NCBI RefSeq assembly: GCF_000803065.1
Contig: NZ_JSXI01000018.1
Coordinates: 248,001 to 312,000 of the forward strand
Reading direction: 5' to 3'
Length of the DNA stretch: 64,000 nt
Source of the DNA: Sphingomonas sp. ERG5
GTDB taxonomy: Bacteria > Pseudomonadota > Alphaproteobacteria > Sphingomonadales > Sphingomonadaceae
Position 1 is the first letter of the stretch. The number at the start of each line of letters is the position of its first letter. Below are positions 35,611-44,826 of this stretch, one piece after another. The translations under genes and the position numbers were made by a program. The notes beneath the pieces are model-generated. The model worked only from the letters and a program-made list of their open reading frames with translations, ran no database searches and was not told the origin of the DNA.

Positions 35611-36610
35611 AATCGTCCTCGCCGCCGCCCATCATGATCGTGCCGTCCTTGGCCAGGTTGCGTGCGATCTGGATGATCACCTTCTGCGCCTCCAGCACTT
35701 CGCTGAGCTTCATCGGGCCACGCGCTTCCATCTCGTCGCGAATGCCGTCGGCGGCGCGGCTCGACATGCAGCCGAGGAAGCGGCCACGGACGCCTTCGTC
35801 CACGCCCTTCAGCGCGCGGGTCAGGATGTCGCCGTCGATGTTGCGGATCAGCGTGCCCAGATTCTTGTCGTCAAGCTCAAGCAGGTTGTCGAACACGAAC
35901 ATCGCCTCTTCGATCGCCTTGGCGACTTCGCGGTCGATCTTGAACAGTTTCGGCATGACGCGCTGTTCGGTTGCCTTGCGGCCACTCGACAGGATCTTCG
36001 CCGCGTCGCGCGTCCCGCCCAGGGTCAGGCCGGCGGACTGCTTGGTCGCGCCGGCGCGACCGGCGAGCATGGTGGTCAGCGTCTCGATCGCCTCGGGCGT
36101 AATCGGGCCAAGCCGCGCGATACGGTGAAGGATGTCGGGCTGCACCGAATCGGGCAGCAGTTCGAGTACTTGTGCGCCGACATTGGGGTCGAGATTGGCG
36201 ATCAGCACTGCGGCGATCTGCGGATGCTCCTTTTCGATCATTCCGGCGATTTCGCTCGCGTCGAGCCAATCGAGCAAGTCGATCTGGCAGGCATCCTCGG
36301 TCGGGATGATTCGCGCGAGCACGCTGTCGGCCTTTTCCTGACCCAGTGCACGCGTCATCACCGCCTCGATCTGCGGACGCGGATCGAACGAGATGCCGGT
36401 GCGCTCGCGTGCCTTGCCGACGAAATCGTCGAGCACGAATTCAACTTCGCTCTCGCTGACATCGGCGACGGCGAACATCGCTTTGCCGAGTTGGCGAACT
36501 TCTTCCGGATCGAGTTTCTGCAGGATGGCGGCAGCTTCTTCCTCGCCGACCAGCATCATCAGCACGGCGGCGCGCTCGACGCCGGTATAGTTGCGAAAGG
36601 GCGCGGTCAT
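35603..36610 (-). CDS. fliG: flagellar motor switch protein FliG
   Basis: FliG forms the top of the C ring and takes the force from the stators. The 335-residue protein has the three armadillo-like domains, with the EHPQ motif in MIEKEHPQIAAVLIANL and the C-terminal torque helix (IRNIDGDILTRALKGVDEGVRGRFLGCMSSRAADGI). It overlaps the fliF stop and the fliH start, as in other fli operons. Confidence 0.95.
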   Translation of the reverse strand: MTAPFRNYTGVERAAVLMMLVGEEEAAAILQKLDPEEVRQLGKAMFAVADVSESEVEFVLDDFVGKARERTGISFDPRPQIEAVMTRALGQEKADSVLARIIPTEDACQIDLLDWLDASEIAGMIEKEHPQIAAVLIANLDPNVGAQVLELLPDSVQPDILHRIARLGPITPEAIETLTTMLAGRAGATKQSAGLTLGGTRDAAKILSSGRKATEQRVMPKLFKIDREVAKAIEEAMFVFDNLLELDDKNLGTLIRNIDGDILTRALKGVDEGVRGRFLGCMSSRAADGIRDEMEARGPMKLSEVLEAQKVIIQIARNLAKDGTIMMGGGEDDYV

Positions 36611-38298
36611 GACTTGATCATATCCCTGACGGCGAGCGCGGCGCGCGCCGGATTGTCGCGGGTGAAGCCGCGCACCATGCCGATACGGTCATCGTAATTC
36701 TGCGCGCCGGCGATCGCGTCGATGCTGACCGGCGGGCCCGACTGCGGCTGGCCGCTGTTGTTGAGGTTGCCGAGGTCGCGGCCCAGCGCAAGGCGCGGCG
36801 TTGCGTCGTCGCGCTTCTTCATCAGCGCGCGGGCCAGCGGACGGACCCCCAGGATCAGGACCAGCAGCGCGATGACGATCGCGGTGACGTTGCGGGCAAC
36901 CACGGGCAGCCAGCCGGCATCATACCAGGGCTGCTTGTCGTCGGTCGTCGCAGCGCCGGCGAATTTGCGGCTGATCACGGTCACCTGGTCGCCACGAGCC
37001 TGGCTATAGCCGACCGCGGTTTGAACCAGCTGGGTGATTTGCTGGATCTCGACCGGGCTGCGGGGTTTGCCGCCTTCCACGTCGCGCAGCAGGACGGCGA
37101 CCGACAGGCGCGTGATCGCGCCCGGCGCGGTCCGGCTGACCGACACTTCCTTGCCCAGATCATAGGAGCGGGCGAACTGGTCGCTTTGCTTGACCGGCTC
37201 GGCCGTGGCGGCTGCAGCAGGCGTGGCGCCCGGGGTCGCGCCGGGCTTGGCGGCGGCTGCCGCTGCCGCAGCGGCATCGGCGGCGGGCGAAGTGATGGTC
37301 GATGGCGGTGGCGCGGTGTTGGACAGGGCCCCAGGGATGCCGCCCGGTTGAGCGCCATCGCCCTTCTGATTACCGGTCCAATTGCCTTGCTCGGCGCGCA
37401 AGGCGCCCTGCTTGTCATAGCTTTCGCGCGTCGCCTGGGTTTCGTTCAGGTCGACATCGGTCTGCACTTCAGTGGTGAAATTGCCCGCGCCGACCAGCGG
37501 GGTCAGCAACTGGACGATCTGCGCGCGATATTTGTCCTCGACGCGGCGCTGGAACGCGATGCGTTCGTCGCTGGCGATGCCCAATGCGCTGCGGTCGGCC
37601 GCCTTGGTGAGCAATCCGCCCATCTGGTCGACGATCGTCACCGCATCGGATTTCATCCCCGGCACCGACGAGGCGACGAGATTGATGATCGAGGCGACTT
37701 GCGAATCGCCCAGGCTGCGTCCGGCCTGCAGCTTGAGGATGACCGATGCCGATGGCGCGGCATTGTCGCGGATGAACACCGATGCCTCAGGCGTGGCGAG
37801 ATGCACGCGCGCTTCGGCGACCGAATCGATTTCCTCGATCGAGCGGGCGAGTTCGGTTTCGCGCGCCTGGCGCAGCCGTTCGCCTTCGACGGCGCGGCTC
37901 ACGCCCATCGGCAACTGGTCGAGCAGCGCATAGCCACCCGGCGTCGCCTTGGGCAGGCCCTGGCCGGCGAGCAGGATGCGGGCGCGAGAATAATCATCCT
38001 CGTTGACGGTCAGCGCACCCGATCCGCTATCGATGCGGCTGGAGATATTGGCCTGTTCGAGCGCCTGAGTGACCGATCCCTTGTCGGCGTCGCTGAGCTG
38101 CGCGAATAGCGTCTTCTGCGGCGCGGCGCTGAACGTCATCCAGGCAAGCACCGCAGCGGCGATCAGGCCGACCATCAGCACCATGGGCAGACTACGGCGC
38201 ACGGCCGGCTGAGCGAGCAGACCGGAGATCTGCTGCAACGGATTGGCGAAGCGCTCGGGAAGCGCGTTGCCAGGCTGCGGGGTGAGGGCGTTGCTCAT
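36607..38298 (-). CDS. fliF: flagellar MS-ring protein FliF
   Basis: FliF builds the MS ring, the base on which the motor assembles. The 563-residue protein has a transmembrane helix at about 38-58, ring-building motifs (LFAQLSDADKGSVTQAL, VEGERLRQARETELARSIEEI and ARVHLATPEASVF), a low-complexity alanine-rich insert at about 325-360 and a second helix near 465-485. The C-terminal tail that binds FliG includes DDRIGMVRGFTRDNPARAALAVRDMI. Confidence 0.95.
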   Translation of the reverse strand: MSNALTPQPGNALPERFANPLQQISGLLAQPAVRRSLPMVLMVGLIAAAVLAWMTFSAAPQKTLFAQLSDADKGSVTQALEQANISSRIDSGSGALTVNEDDYSRARILLAGQGLPKATPGGYALLDQLPMGVSRAVEGERLRQARETELARSIEEIDSVAEARVHLATPEASVFIRDNAAPSASVILKLQAGRSLGDSQVASIINLVASSVPGMKSDAVTIVDQMGGLLTKAADRSALGIASDERIAFQRRVEDKYRAQIVQLLTPLVGAGNFTTEVQTDVDLNETQATRESYDKQGALRAEQGNWTGNQKGDGAQPGGIPGALSNTAPPPSTITSPAADAAAAAAAAAKPGATPGATPAAAATAEPVKQSDQFARSYDLGKEVSVSRTAPGAITRLSVAVLLRDVEGGKPRSPVEIQQITQLVQTAVGYSQARGDQVTVISRKFAGAATTDDKQPWYDAGWLPVVARNVTAIVIALLVLILGVRPLARALMKKRDDATPRLALGRDLGNLNNSGQPQSGPPVSIDAIAGAQNYDDRIGMVRGFTRDNPARAALAVRDMIKS

Positions 38299-38301
38299 GG
38301 T

Positions 38302-38664
38302 TTATACCGGCATGCTCATAATGTCCTTATAGGCGGACAGGAGTTTGTTGCGGACTTGCAGTGTCGCCTCGAAGCCGACCGAAGCCTGCTGGCGGGCGAG
38401 CATCACCTTGGCGATATCGATCGTCTCGCCTCGTTCATAGGCGGCGGAAAGCTCGCCGGCCTTGGCCTGACCCTGGTTGACACTCTTCAGTGCGTCTTCC
38501 ATCGTCGAGGCAAAGCTGGCCGGCTTCGCCTCGGCCGCTCCCGCAGGCGCACCGGCCGAAGTGTTGGCGCGCTGCAGCGCCTGATTGCGTTCGAGGATCT
38601 GCGCACGGAGCGCCATCACCCGGTCGATGCCAGCTGCACCGCCCACACCGTCGATCCCGCTCAT
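38302..38664 (-). CDS. fliE: flagellar hook-basal body protein FliE
   Basis: FliE joins the MS ring to the rod. The 120-residue protein shows the C-terminal FliE signature (VMLARQQASVGFEATLQVRNKLLSAYKDIMSMPV) and an N-terminal variable half. It overlaps the stop of the flbD-like gene by four bases and precedes fliF by three bases, so regulator and structural genes form one operon. Confidence 0.92.
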   Translation of the reverse strand: MSGIDGVGGAAGIDRVMALRAQILERNQALQRANTSAGAPAGAAEAKPASFASTMEDALKSVNQGQAKAGELSAAYERGETIDIAKVMLARQQASVGFEATLQVRNKLLSAYKDIMSMPV

Positions 38665-39950
38665 GCCGAAGCTGCCTGACTATGGATGCGGGTGATGTCG
38701 TCACCCTGTTCGCGCGCCTTGGCGAGCCGGTAGCGCAAGGTGCGCTCCGAAATGCCGAGCCGCTTCGCGGTCTCGATCCGGCTGCCGCCGCATGCGGCAA
38801 GCGTTTCGCGGATCGCCTGGAATTCGTGCATCTGGACGATATTGCCCAGAGTAGCCGGTGCAGTTGCTGGTATCGGCTGATCGTTTGCGGCGCGCTGAGC
38901 CACCTGTGCGGGCGCACGGTCGAATACGATATGCTCGGGCGAGATCGTGTCGCCGGCCGCGAACAGCAGGGCGCGCTGAATGACGTTTTCGAGCTCGCGG
39001 ACATTGCCCGGCCAGTCGTGGTGGACCAGCGCATCGATCGCCGCGGCGTCAGGCCAGGGCACGACGGTGCGGTTGCCGGCATGGCGCAGGATCATCGTTG
39101 CGGCGAGCGAGGGAATGTCCTGGCGACGCTCATTGAGCGGCTTGGTGCTGAGCGGGAAGACTGACAGGCGGTAATAGAGATCGGCGCGGAAGCGGCCTTC
39201 GGCGACTTCGGTCTGCAGGTCGCGGTTGGCGCTGGCGATGACGCGCACGTCGATTGCCTCGGGCGTCGAAGCGCCGATCGGCACCACTTCGCGCTCCTGC
39301 AGCGCACGGAGCAATTTGGCCTGCAACTGGATCGGCATCTCGGCGATCTCGTCAAGCAGCAGCGTGCCGCCATTGGCGGCGCGGAAAAAGCCTTCACCAC
39401 CCGATGAGGCGCCGGTGAACGCGCCCTTCTGGTGGCCGAACAGCAGCGCCTCGAGCATCGTTTCGGGCAAGGCCGCGCAATTGATCGCGATGAATGGGCC
39501 GTCGCGGCGGTCGGACGACAAATGGATATGGCGCGCGAGCACTTCCTTGCCGGTGCCGGTCGGGCCGTTGATCAGCACGGTGATGTCGGCGGCGGCAACG
39601 CGCTCGGCGAGCGCGTAAAGCGCAAGGCTCTCGGGGTCGGCGGCGGTCGGCGTCTCGGCGCCGGCGACCAGCGCGCGGACGAAACCATTGCCGACGGCAG
39701 CATCTTCAGGGGCGAAGGCGATCCGGGCCGGGCTGCCGTCGCGCGACGGCATGACATAACGGCCTTCTTCGCCGAGGATCACGGTACGCGCCGGAGCCGG
39801 GGGCGTCTCGCCGTCTGCGACCAGGAACAGGTCGCCGGGCTGCGGACGGCCATCCTCGAACGACCGGACGGCGAAGCCCTGTGCGCGGAGTGACGAGACC
39901 AGGGCATATTTTTGCCGCAGCACCGCAGCTGATGGAACGATCGACCGCAT
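38661..39950 (-). CDS. FlbD-like sigma54-dependent flagellar activator
   Basis: This bacterial enhancer-binding protein of 429 residues has a degenerate N-terminal domain without the usual acidic pocket and phospho-Asp of response regulators. The AAA+ domain (about 120-350) has Walker A GPTGTGKE, the sigma54-contacting GAFTGA loop and Walker B LLLDEIAEM. A Fis-type HTH lies at the end (ETAKRLGISERTLRYRLAK). Caulobacter FlbD is built this way and is controlled by FliX rather than by a kinase. The ATG at 39950 follows GGGGGAAATTC. Confidence 0.88.
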   Translation of the reverse strand: MRSIVPSAAVLRQKYALVSSLRAQGFAVRSFEDGRPQPGDLFLVADGETPPAPARTVILGEEGRYVMPSRDGSPARIAFAPEDAAVGNGFVRALVAGAETPTAADPESLALYALAERVAAADITVLINGPTGTGKEVLARHIHLSSDRRDGPFIAINCAALPETMLEALLFGHQKGAFTGASSGGEGFFRAANGGTLLLDEIAEMPIQLQAKLLRALQEREVVPIGASTPEAIDVRVIASANRDLQTEVAEGRFRADLYYRLSVFPLSTKPLNERRQDIPSLAATMILRHAGNRTVVPWPDAAAIDALVHHDWPGNVRELENVIQRALLFAAGDTISPEHIVFDRAPAQVAQRAANDQPIPATAPATLGNIVQMHEFQAIRETLAACGGSRIETAKRLGISERTLRYRLAKAREQGDDITRIHSQAASA

Positions 39951-40257
39951 GAATTTCCCCCTTCGAGTAAGGAGGCAATGGCCTGTGGATGGTAAACGGC
40001 GCGTTAAACATGTTGCCGGGCGGCAAAATATTTCCGCACCGATTTGGACCCTTATGAGTCTAAGGCCGCCACCTCGATATCCGGCAGGTGATTCCGGACC
40101 CTGCGGCAACCGCCTGCCGCAGCTGCCGGACGCTATTTTCGATGATGGTTTGCAAAAGTGCTTAATCCCGCCCGCAACCGGTCGTTCTACTCTGTGACGG
40201 CTCAGCCCTCCGCTTGGGGGCGGCGGGGATCGTCAGGGTCATAACGGAGATTTTGAC
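39951..40257. promoter_or_regulatory. divergent control region between flbD-like gene and flagellin
   Basis: The 307 bases carry two dyads: TTGCC/GGCAA at 40013-40026, and a nested structure in which CCGGCAG (40081-40087) pairs with CTGCCGG (40123-40129) and CTGCGGCA (40101-40108) pairs with TGCCGCAG (40115-40122). These could be sites for the FlbD-like activator. I found no GG-N10-GC sigma54 element with correct spacing. The closest, at 40147-40161, has 11 bases between GG and GC. Confidence 0.45.
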
Positions 40258-41079
40258 ATGACTGTTATCGGAACCAATATCGGTTCGCTGCGCGCTTCGA
40301 ACGCGTCGACGGCCGCAAACGTAAACCTGCAGCAGAGCATTGAGCGCCTGTCGACCGGCAAGCGCATCAACTCGGCCAAGGACGACGCCGCCGGCCTCGC
40401 CATCGCATCGTCGATGACGTCGCAGATCCGCGGCATGAACCAGGCCGTTCGCAACGCCAATGACGGCATGTCGATGGCGCAGACGGCTGAAGGCGCGCTC
40501 GGCGAAGTCACCAACATGCTGCAGCGCGTTCGCGAACTGGCAGTGCAGTCGGCTTCGGGCACTTACTCGGACAGCGACCGCACCAACCTGCAGACCGAAG
40601 TCACTGAACTGACGAAGCAGATCGCCGACATCGTCTCGAAGACCGAATTCAACGGTGTCAAGCTGTTCGACGGTTCGGCGGGTACGGCGGGCGTCGTTTC
40701 CATCCAGACGGGTGCGAATTCGGGCGATACCGTCGATCTCGGGCTGGGCGCCGTCACGCTGACCGGCGTTGCCACCGCGACTGTCGCAACCTCAGCCGGT
40801 GCCAACACGGCGCTCGGCACGATCGACACCGCGCTCGACACTGTCTCGACCAAGCGTGCATCGCTCGGTGCATCGCAGAATCGCCTGCAGTCGGTGGTCA
40901 ATAACCTGACGTCCAACGTCACGAACCTGACCGACGCACGCAGCCGGATCGAAGACGCCGACTTCTCGGCCGAAACGACCAACCTCGCCAAGGCCCAGAT
41001 CCTGAGCCAGGCATCGACCGCGATGCTTGCCCAGGCGAATCAGAGCCAGCAGGGCGTGTTGTCGCTGCTGCGCGGTTAA
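40258..41079 (+). CDS. fliC: flagellin
   Basis: This is the filament subunit. The 273-residue protein has intact conserved ends: N-terminal D0/D1 ([39 protein letters not shown]) and C-terminal D1/D0 ([46 protein letters not shown]). The variable middle is short (about 75 residues), as in many alphaproteobacteria. GGAG lies before the ATG. The gene is monocistronic, ends at a strong terminator and is divergent from the fli operon. Confidence 0.97.
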   Translation: MTVIGTNIGSLRASNASTAANVNLQQSIERLSTGKRINSAKDDAAGLAIASSMTSQIRGMNQAVRNANDGMSMAQTAEGALGEVTNMLQRVRELAVQSASGTYSDSDRTNLQTEVTELTKQIADIVSKTEFNGVKLFDGSAGTAGVVSIQTGANSGDTVDLGLGAVTLTGVATATVATSAGANTALGTIDTALDTVSTKRASLGASQNRLQSVVNNLTSNVTNLTDARSRIEDADFSAETTNLAKAQILSQASTAMLAQANQSQQGVLSLLRG

Positions 41080-41160
41080 CGGCCACGGCGCCGGCACCGC
41101 CCCCCTATAGGGTGTCGGCGCCGACCGGGCTCTTCCCCAACAGGGCGGGGCAACTGAAAA

Positions 41161-41191
41161 CCCCGGTGGTCGCAGGACCGCCGGGGTTTTT
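41161..41191 (+). terminator. intrinsic terminator of flagellin gene
   Basis: CCCCGGTGGTC pairs with GACCGCCGGGG (one G-T pair) around a GCAG loop, followed by TTTTT. This is a typical strong Rho-independent terminator about 80 bases after the flagellin stop. Confidence 0.9.
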
Positions 41192-41209
41192 GGTTATTTT
41201 CGCTCGGAC

Positions 41210-41989
41210 CTATTTTGCCTGGGCGTTCGCACCCCTGGCGGCCTGTTCGATCAGAGCAGCGACGACCGCCGGCTTCGAGACATAGACTGCATGGCTGGCT
41301 GGCGTTTCCTCGATATGAGCGCCGGCCCGGCTGGCCATGGCGCGCTGAGCCGGTGGCGGGATCATCCTGTCTTCGCTAGCGACCAGATACCAGCTCGGCT
41401 TGGCCTTCCATGCCGGCAGCGTGACCGCACCGCCGAGCGCTTCGACGCCCCAGGGAACTTGCGCATCGGCCATGAACGCTGCCGTGTCGGGGCGAACATC
41501 GGCGGCGAAGGCAGCGGCGAACTTGCTGCGGTCGAGGAACAGATAGCCATTCTGCGGCGGCAGGATCGGCGGCACGGCGGCACCGGGTACGGGGTTGGCG
41601 ATCAGCGACGATACCGATTCGCCCTTATCGGGGGCGAAGGCGGCAATATAGACCAGGCCCGCAACCTTCGGGTCGTTACCCGCTTCGGTGGCGACGACTC
41701 CACCATAGGAATGGCCGACCAGGATCACCTTGCCATTCGCGGCGTCGATGGCGCGCCTGGTTACCGCCACGTCGTCGGCCAGCGAATGGGTCGGGTTCTG
41801 AACGACCGTCACATCATACCCATCCTTCTTCAGGATCTTGTACACACCTTCCCAGCCCGACCCATCGACAAAGCCGCCATGCACGAGGACGATCGATTTG
41901 ACGGGGGTCGGAACGGGTTCGGCAGCGGAAGCGGTGCCGGCGATAGCGGTCAGGGCAATCGAAGCGGCGGATGCGAGCAGGGTCTTCAT
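41210..41989 (-). CDS. secreted alpha/beta-fold hydrolase
   Basis: This 259-residue exported esterase-like protein has a signal peptide ending near TASA-AEP. The alpha/beta fold is shown by the oxyanion region VLVHGGFVDGSGW, the nucleophile elbow GHSYGG, and a late Asp (ASEDRM) and His (ASHAVY). It resembles the EstC-like family of small hydrolases; the substrate is unknown. ATG 41989 is preferred to 42004. It is divergent from a MarR gene, with shared operators between. Confidence 0.88.
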   Translation of the reverse strand: MKTLLASAASIALTAIAGTASAAEPVPTPVKSIVLVHGGFVDGSGWEGVYKILKKDGYDVTVVQNPTHSLADDVAVTRRAIDAANGKVILVGHSYGGVVATEAGNDPKVAGLVYIAAFAPDKGESVSSLIANPVPGAAVPPILPPQNGYLFLDRSKFAAAFAADVRPDTAAFMADAQVPWGVEALGGAVTLPAWKAKPSWYLVASEDRMIPPPAQRAMASRAGAHIEETPASHAVYVSKPAVVAALIEQAARGANAQAK

Positions 41990-42013
41990 GTCATATTTCC
42001 TCATTTGCTGTCT

Positions 42014-42088
42014 GCGATAATGATTATCGCGATAAGGAATAAATAAGCGTGCAATTTTCCCTTGTCCAGAGACTATTTATCGCGATAT
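42014..42088. promoter_or_regulatory. operator array TTATCGCGATAA for the OhrR-like regulator
   Basis: A perfect palindrome TTATCGCGATAA lies at 42024-42035 and a near-perfect copy TTATCGCGATAT at 42077-42088. The first is extended on the left by GCGATAA (42014-42020), which itself forms a dyad with TTATCGC across TGA. They flank the divergent promoters of the hydrolase and the MarR gene, as expected for shared autoregulation. Confidence 0.7.
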
Positions 42089-42137
42089 GTATTTTTGTGA
42101 TAAGGTGCTGAAAATCGAAGAAAGGTTTTTCCCCGCA

Positions 42138-42587
42138 ATGTCCGCTCCCCTCGTGCCACTCGATGGCCAGCTCTGTTTTTCGCTCTATGCCACCTCGATC
42201 GCGATCAATCGCGCGTACAAGCCAATGCTCGACGCGATGGGGATCACCTATCCGCAATATCTGGTGCTGAGCACGCTTTGGGAAGGTGATGGCCAGACCA
42301 TCTCGGCCATCGCCGACCGGCTTGCGCTGGAATCGAGCACCATCACGCCGCTGGTAAAGCGCCTCGAACAGGCAGGATTCCTGGCGCGTCAGCGCAATCC
42401 GCAGGACGAACGGCAAGTGCAGGCATTCCTTACCGCCAAGGGGAAGGGATTACAGCGCGAAACGGCATGCCTGACCGAAACGCTGCTGCGCAAATCAGGT
42501 TTGACCGTTGAGCAGATCATGGCACTCAACGATCAGGTGCAAGCTTTGCGCCGGGAGCTCGTCAGTCGCTCCGGGAACGAAGGCTAA
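42138..42587 (+). CDS. OhrR-like MarR-family regulator
   Basis: This 149-residue winged-helix repressor has the N-terminal LCFSLYATS segment carrying the peroxide-sensing cysteine of OhrR (Cys at about residue 13) and the tyrosine in YPQYLVLSTLWEGDG. The DNA-binding part is ALESSTITPLVKRLEQAGFLARQR with wing residues DERQVQAFLT. It therefore probably senses organic peroxide. The ATG at 42138 is preceded by a purine-rich stretch. It is divergent from an exported hydrolase rather than from an ohr gene, which is unusual. Confidence 0.88.
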   Translation: MSAPLVPLDGQLCFSLYATSIAINRAYKPMLDAMGITYPQYLVLSTLWEGDGQTISAIADRLALESSTITPLVKRLEQAGFLARQRNPQDERQVQAFLTAKGKGLQRETACLTETLLRKSGLTVEQIMALNDQVQALRRELVSRSGNEG

Positions 42588-42619
42588 AGGCAGAATCGCA
42601 TCCGGAGAACGACCCCAGC

Positions 42620-43792
42620 TCAGGCCGGGCAAGTCACCGGTTCCGCCGCGATCGGCCGCTCCCGGGTTGCGATCGCCAGGATGAGCGCCAACCCCGCAAC
42701 CAGCGCACCCGCGATCGACACCGCGACATAGCCGAGTCCGACGCTGATCACTGCGCCGCCGATCGCAGCACCCAGCGCGTTGCCCAGGTTGAACGCGCCG
42801 ATATTCATCGCGCTGGCCAGGTTGGGTGCATCCGAGGCGGCGGCCATCACGCGCATCTGCAATGGCGGCACCAGGGCGAAAGTTGCCACGCCCCAGGCGA
42901 AGATCGAAAGCGCGGCGGGGATCGGCCAGTGCATCGTCACCGCGAACAGCAGCAGCAACGCGGTCAGTGCACTCAGCACGACCAGCAAGGTGCCGTCGAT
43001 CGAACGGTCGGCATAACGCCCGCCCAGCCAGTTCCCGACGGTCAGCCCGATGCCGTATACCGCGAGCATCGCCGTGATGAAGGCAACCGAAGCATGCGTC
43101 TCTTCGCGCAGGATCGGTGCGATATAGGTGAAGACCGTGAACATCGCGCCCGATCCGATTACCGTCAGCGCCAGCGCGGTCAGCACCTGGGGCCGGCGCA
43201 GGACGCGCAGTTCGGCGCGCATATCTGCGCTCTCGGTCACTTTTGCATAGGGTACCGCGAACCACAGCGCGATCATCGCGATCACGCCCAGCCCGGCAAT
43301 ACCGAAGAACGCCGTTTTCCAGCCGGCGACCTCACCAACCCAGGCGGCCGCCGGCACCCCGGCGACATTGGCGATGGTCAGGCCCATGAACATCGCCGCG
43401 ACCGCGCCGGCGCGCTTGTTGGCGGGGACGACGCTTGCCGCGACGATCGATCCAACGCCGAAAAAGGCGCCATGCGTCATCGACGTGATGATTCGCGCCA
43501 CCATCAGCATCGCATAACTGCCCGACAGAGCGGAGAGCAGATTGCCCAGTGTGAAAATACCCATCAGCGCGATCAGCAATGTCTTGCGCGGCACCTGCGT
43601 GGTGGTCAGCGTCATCAGCGGTGCGCACAACAGCACGCCCAGCGCATAGGCGCTGACCAACAGGCCGGCGACCGGGATGGTCACGCCCAGGTCATGCGCC
43701 ATGATCGGCAACATGCCCATCGGCGCGAATTCGGTCACGCCGATGCCGAAAGCGCCGATCGCCAGCGCGAGAATGGGTGGATTGATCTTCAT
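42620..43792 (-). CDS. MFS exporter (AraJ/YdhP-type)
   Basis: This 390-residue transporter has 12 predicted transmembrane helices. The family motif is at the start (LALAIGAFGIGVTEFAPMGMLPIMAHDLG), which is typical of sugar or drug efflux members of the DHA1 group. The ATG at 43792 marks the first helix; longer frames would add an unlikely arginine-rich leader. It is divergent from a LysR regulator 110 bases away, a common exporter/regulator pair. Confidence 0.88.
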   Translation of the reverse strand: MKINPPILALAIGAFGIGVTEFAPMGMLPIMAHDLGVTIPVAGLLVSAYALGVLLCAPLMTLTTTQVPRKTLLIALMGIFTLGNLLSALSGSYAMLMVARIITSMTHGAFFGVGSIVAASVVPANKRAGAVAAMFMGLTIANVAGVPAAAWVGEVAGWKTAFFGIAGLGVIAMIALWFAVPYAKVTESADMRAELRVLRRPQVLTALALTVIGSGAMFTVFTYIAPILREETHASVAFITAMLAVYGIGLTVGNWLGGRYADRSIDGTLLVVLSALTALLLLFAVTMHWPIPAALSIFAWGVATFALVPPLQMRVMAAASDAPNLASAMNIGAFNLGNALGAAIGGAVISVGLGYVAVSIAGALVAGLALILAIATRERPIAAEPVTCPA

Positions 43793-43902
43793 GATGGATA
43801 GGCTCCCCTGCCATTGCGGGCTGTCGCCTGGAGCATATGGCCGTTCGACCATCGTTGCTGTAGGCTGCCAATACGACAAGCATCTGTGAGTGAAGCGCAC
43901 AA

Positions 43903-44826
43903 ATGGCACGCGACTGGGTCGATCGCACCGGCGAGATGGAGGTGGTGGCCGAAGTGGTCGCGCGCGGCAGTTTTTCGGCGGCGGCACGGGCGCTCGATCT
44001 GACACCGTCGGCGATCAGCCGCACCGTGACCAAGCTGGAAACGCGGCTCGGCGTGCGGCTGTTCCTGCGTACCACGCGCGCGCTGGCGCTGACCACCGAA
44101 GGCGAAGCCTATCACCGCGCCGCGCAGCGCATCCTGCGCGATCTCGACGATGCCGAGCGGATCGCAGCGGACCGCGGCTCGCCACGCGGACGATTGCGAG
44201 TCAGCGCGACGCTGGTGCATGGCCGGCTGGCCATCGTGCCGCTGCTCGGGCCTTTCCTCGAACTTTATCCCGACATCATGGTCGATCTCAGCCTGACCGA
44301 CACGATCATCGATCTGGTGGAGGAGCGTGCCGATGTCGCGATCCGCATTGGGCCGCTTGCCGACAGCAATCTGATGGCGCGGCGGCTGGGCGACAGCGGT
44401 CGGTCGGTCATCGCTTCACCCGACTATCTCGCGCGTTATGGCTGCCCCGAGGCGCCGAACGACTTGTTCGCGCATAATTGCATCGGCTTCAATTTCCGCC
44501 GTCACCAGGCTGGCTGGCCATTCCGGATCGGAGAGGAGGTGGTCGAACTGGCGGTGACCGGCAATGTCGAGGCGAATAATGGTGAGACGGTCGCGCAACT
44601 CGCCCGCGAGGGCATCGGCATTGCGCGAGTCGGTACCTTCCATGTCGCCGAGGATATTGCCGCTGGGCGGTTGGTGACCGTGCTCGATGCCTTCAACCCG
44701 GGCGATCGCGAGCCATTCCATGCATTGTTCATCGGCGGCGCGCAGATGCCCGCGCGGGTGCGCGTGTTCGTCGATTATCTCGCTGAGCGGCTCGGCAAGG
44801 ATGCGCTGATCGCCACTCCGGGGTGA
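43903..44826 (+). CDS. LysR-family transcriptional regulator
   Basis: This 307-residue regulator has an N-terminal winged helix (FSAAARALDLTPSAISRTVTKLETRLGVRLFLRTTR) and a periplasmic-binding-like effector domain from about residue 95. It probably controls the divergent MFS exporter; the inducer is unknown. It is the last host gene before the prophage, and its frame is complete, so the insertion did not break it. Confidence 0.92.
   Translation: MARDWVDRTGEMEVVAEVVARGSFSAAARALDLTPSAISRTVTKLETRLGVRLFLRTTRALALTTEGEAYHRAAQRILRDLDDAERIAADRGSPRGRLRVSATLVHGRLAIVPLLGPFLELYPDIMVDLSLTDTIIDLVEERADVAIRIGPLADSNLMARRLGDSGRSVIASPDYLARYGCPEAPNDLFAHNCIGFNFRRHQAGWPFRIGEEVVELAVTGNVEANNGETVAQLAREGIGIARVGTFHVAEDIAAGRLVTVLDAFNPGDREPFHALFIGGAQMPARVRVFVDYLAERLGKDALIATPG

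Noticed and set aside
40141..40165. Possible sigma54 promoter for flagellin
   Set aside because: TGGTTTGCAAAAGTGCT has 11 bases between GG and GC, while sigma54 requires 10 and tolerates little change.
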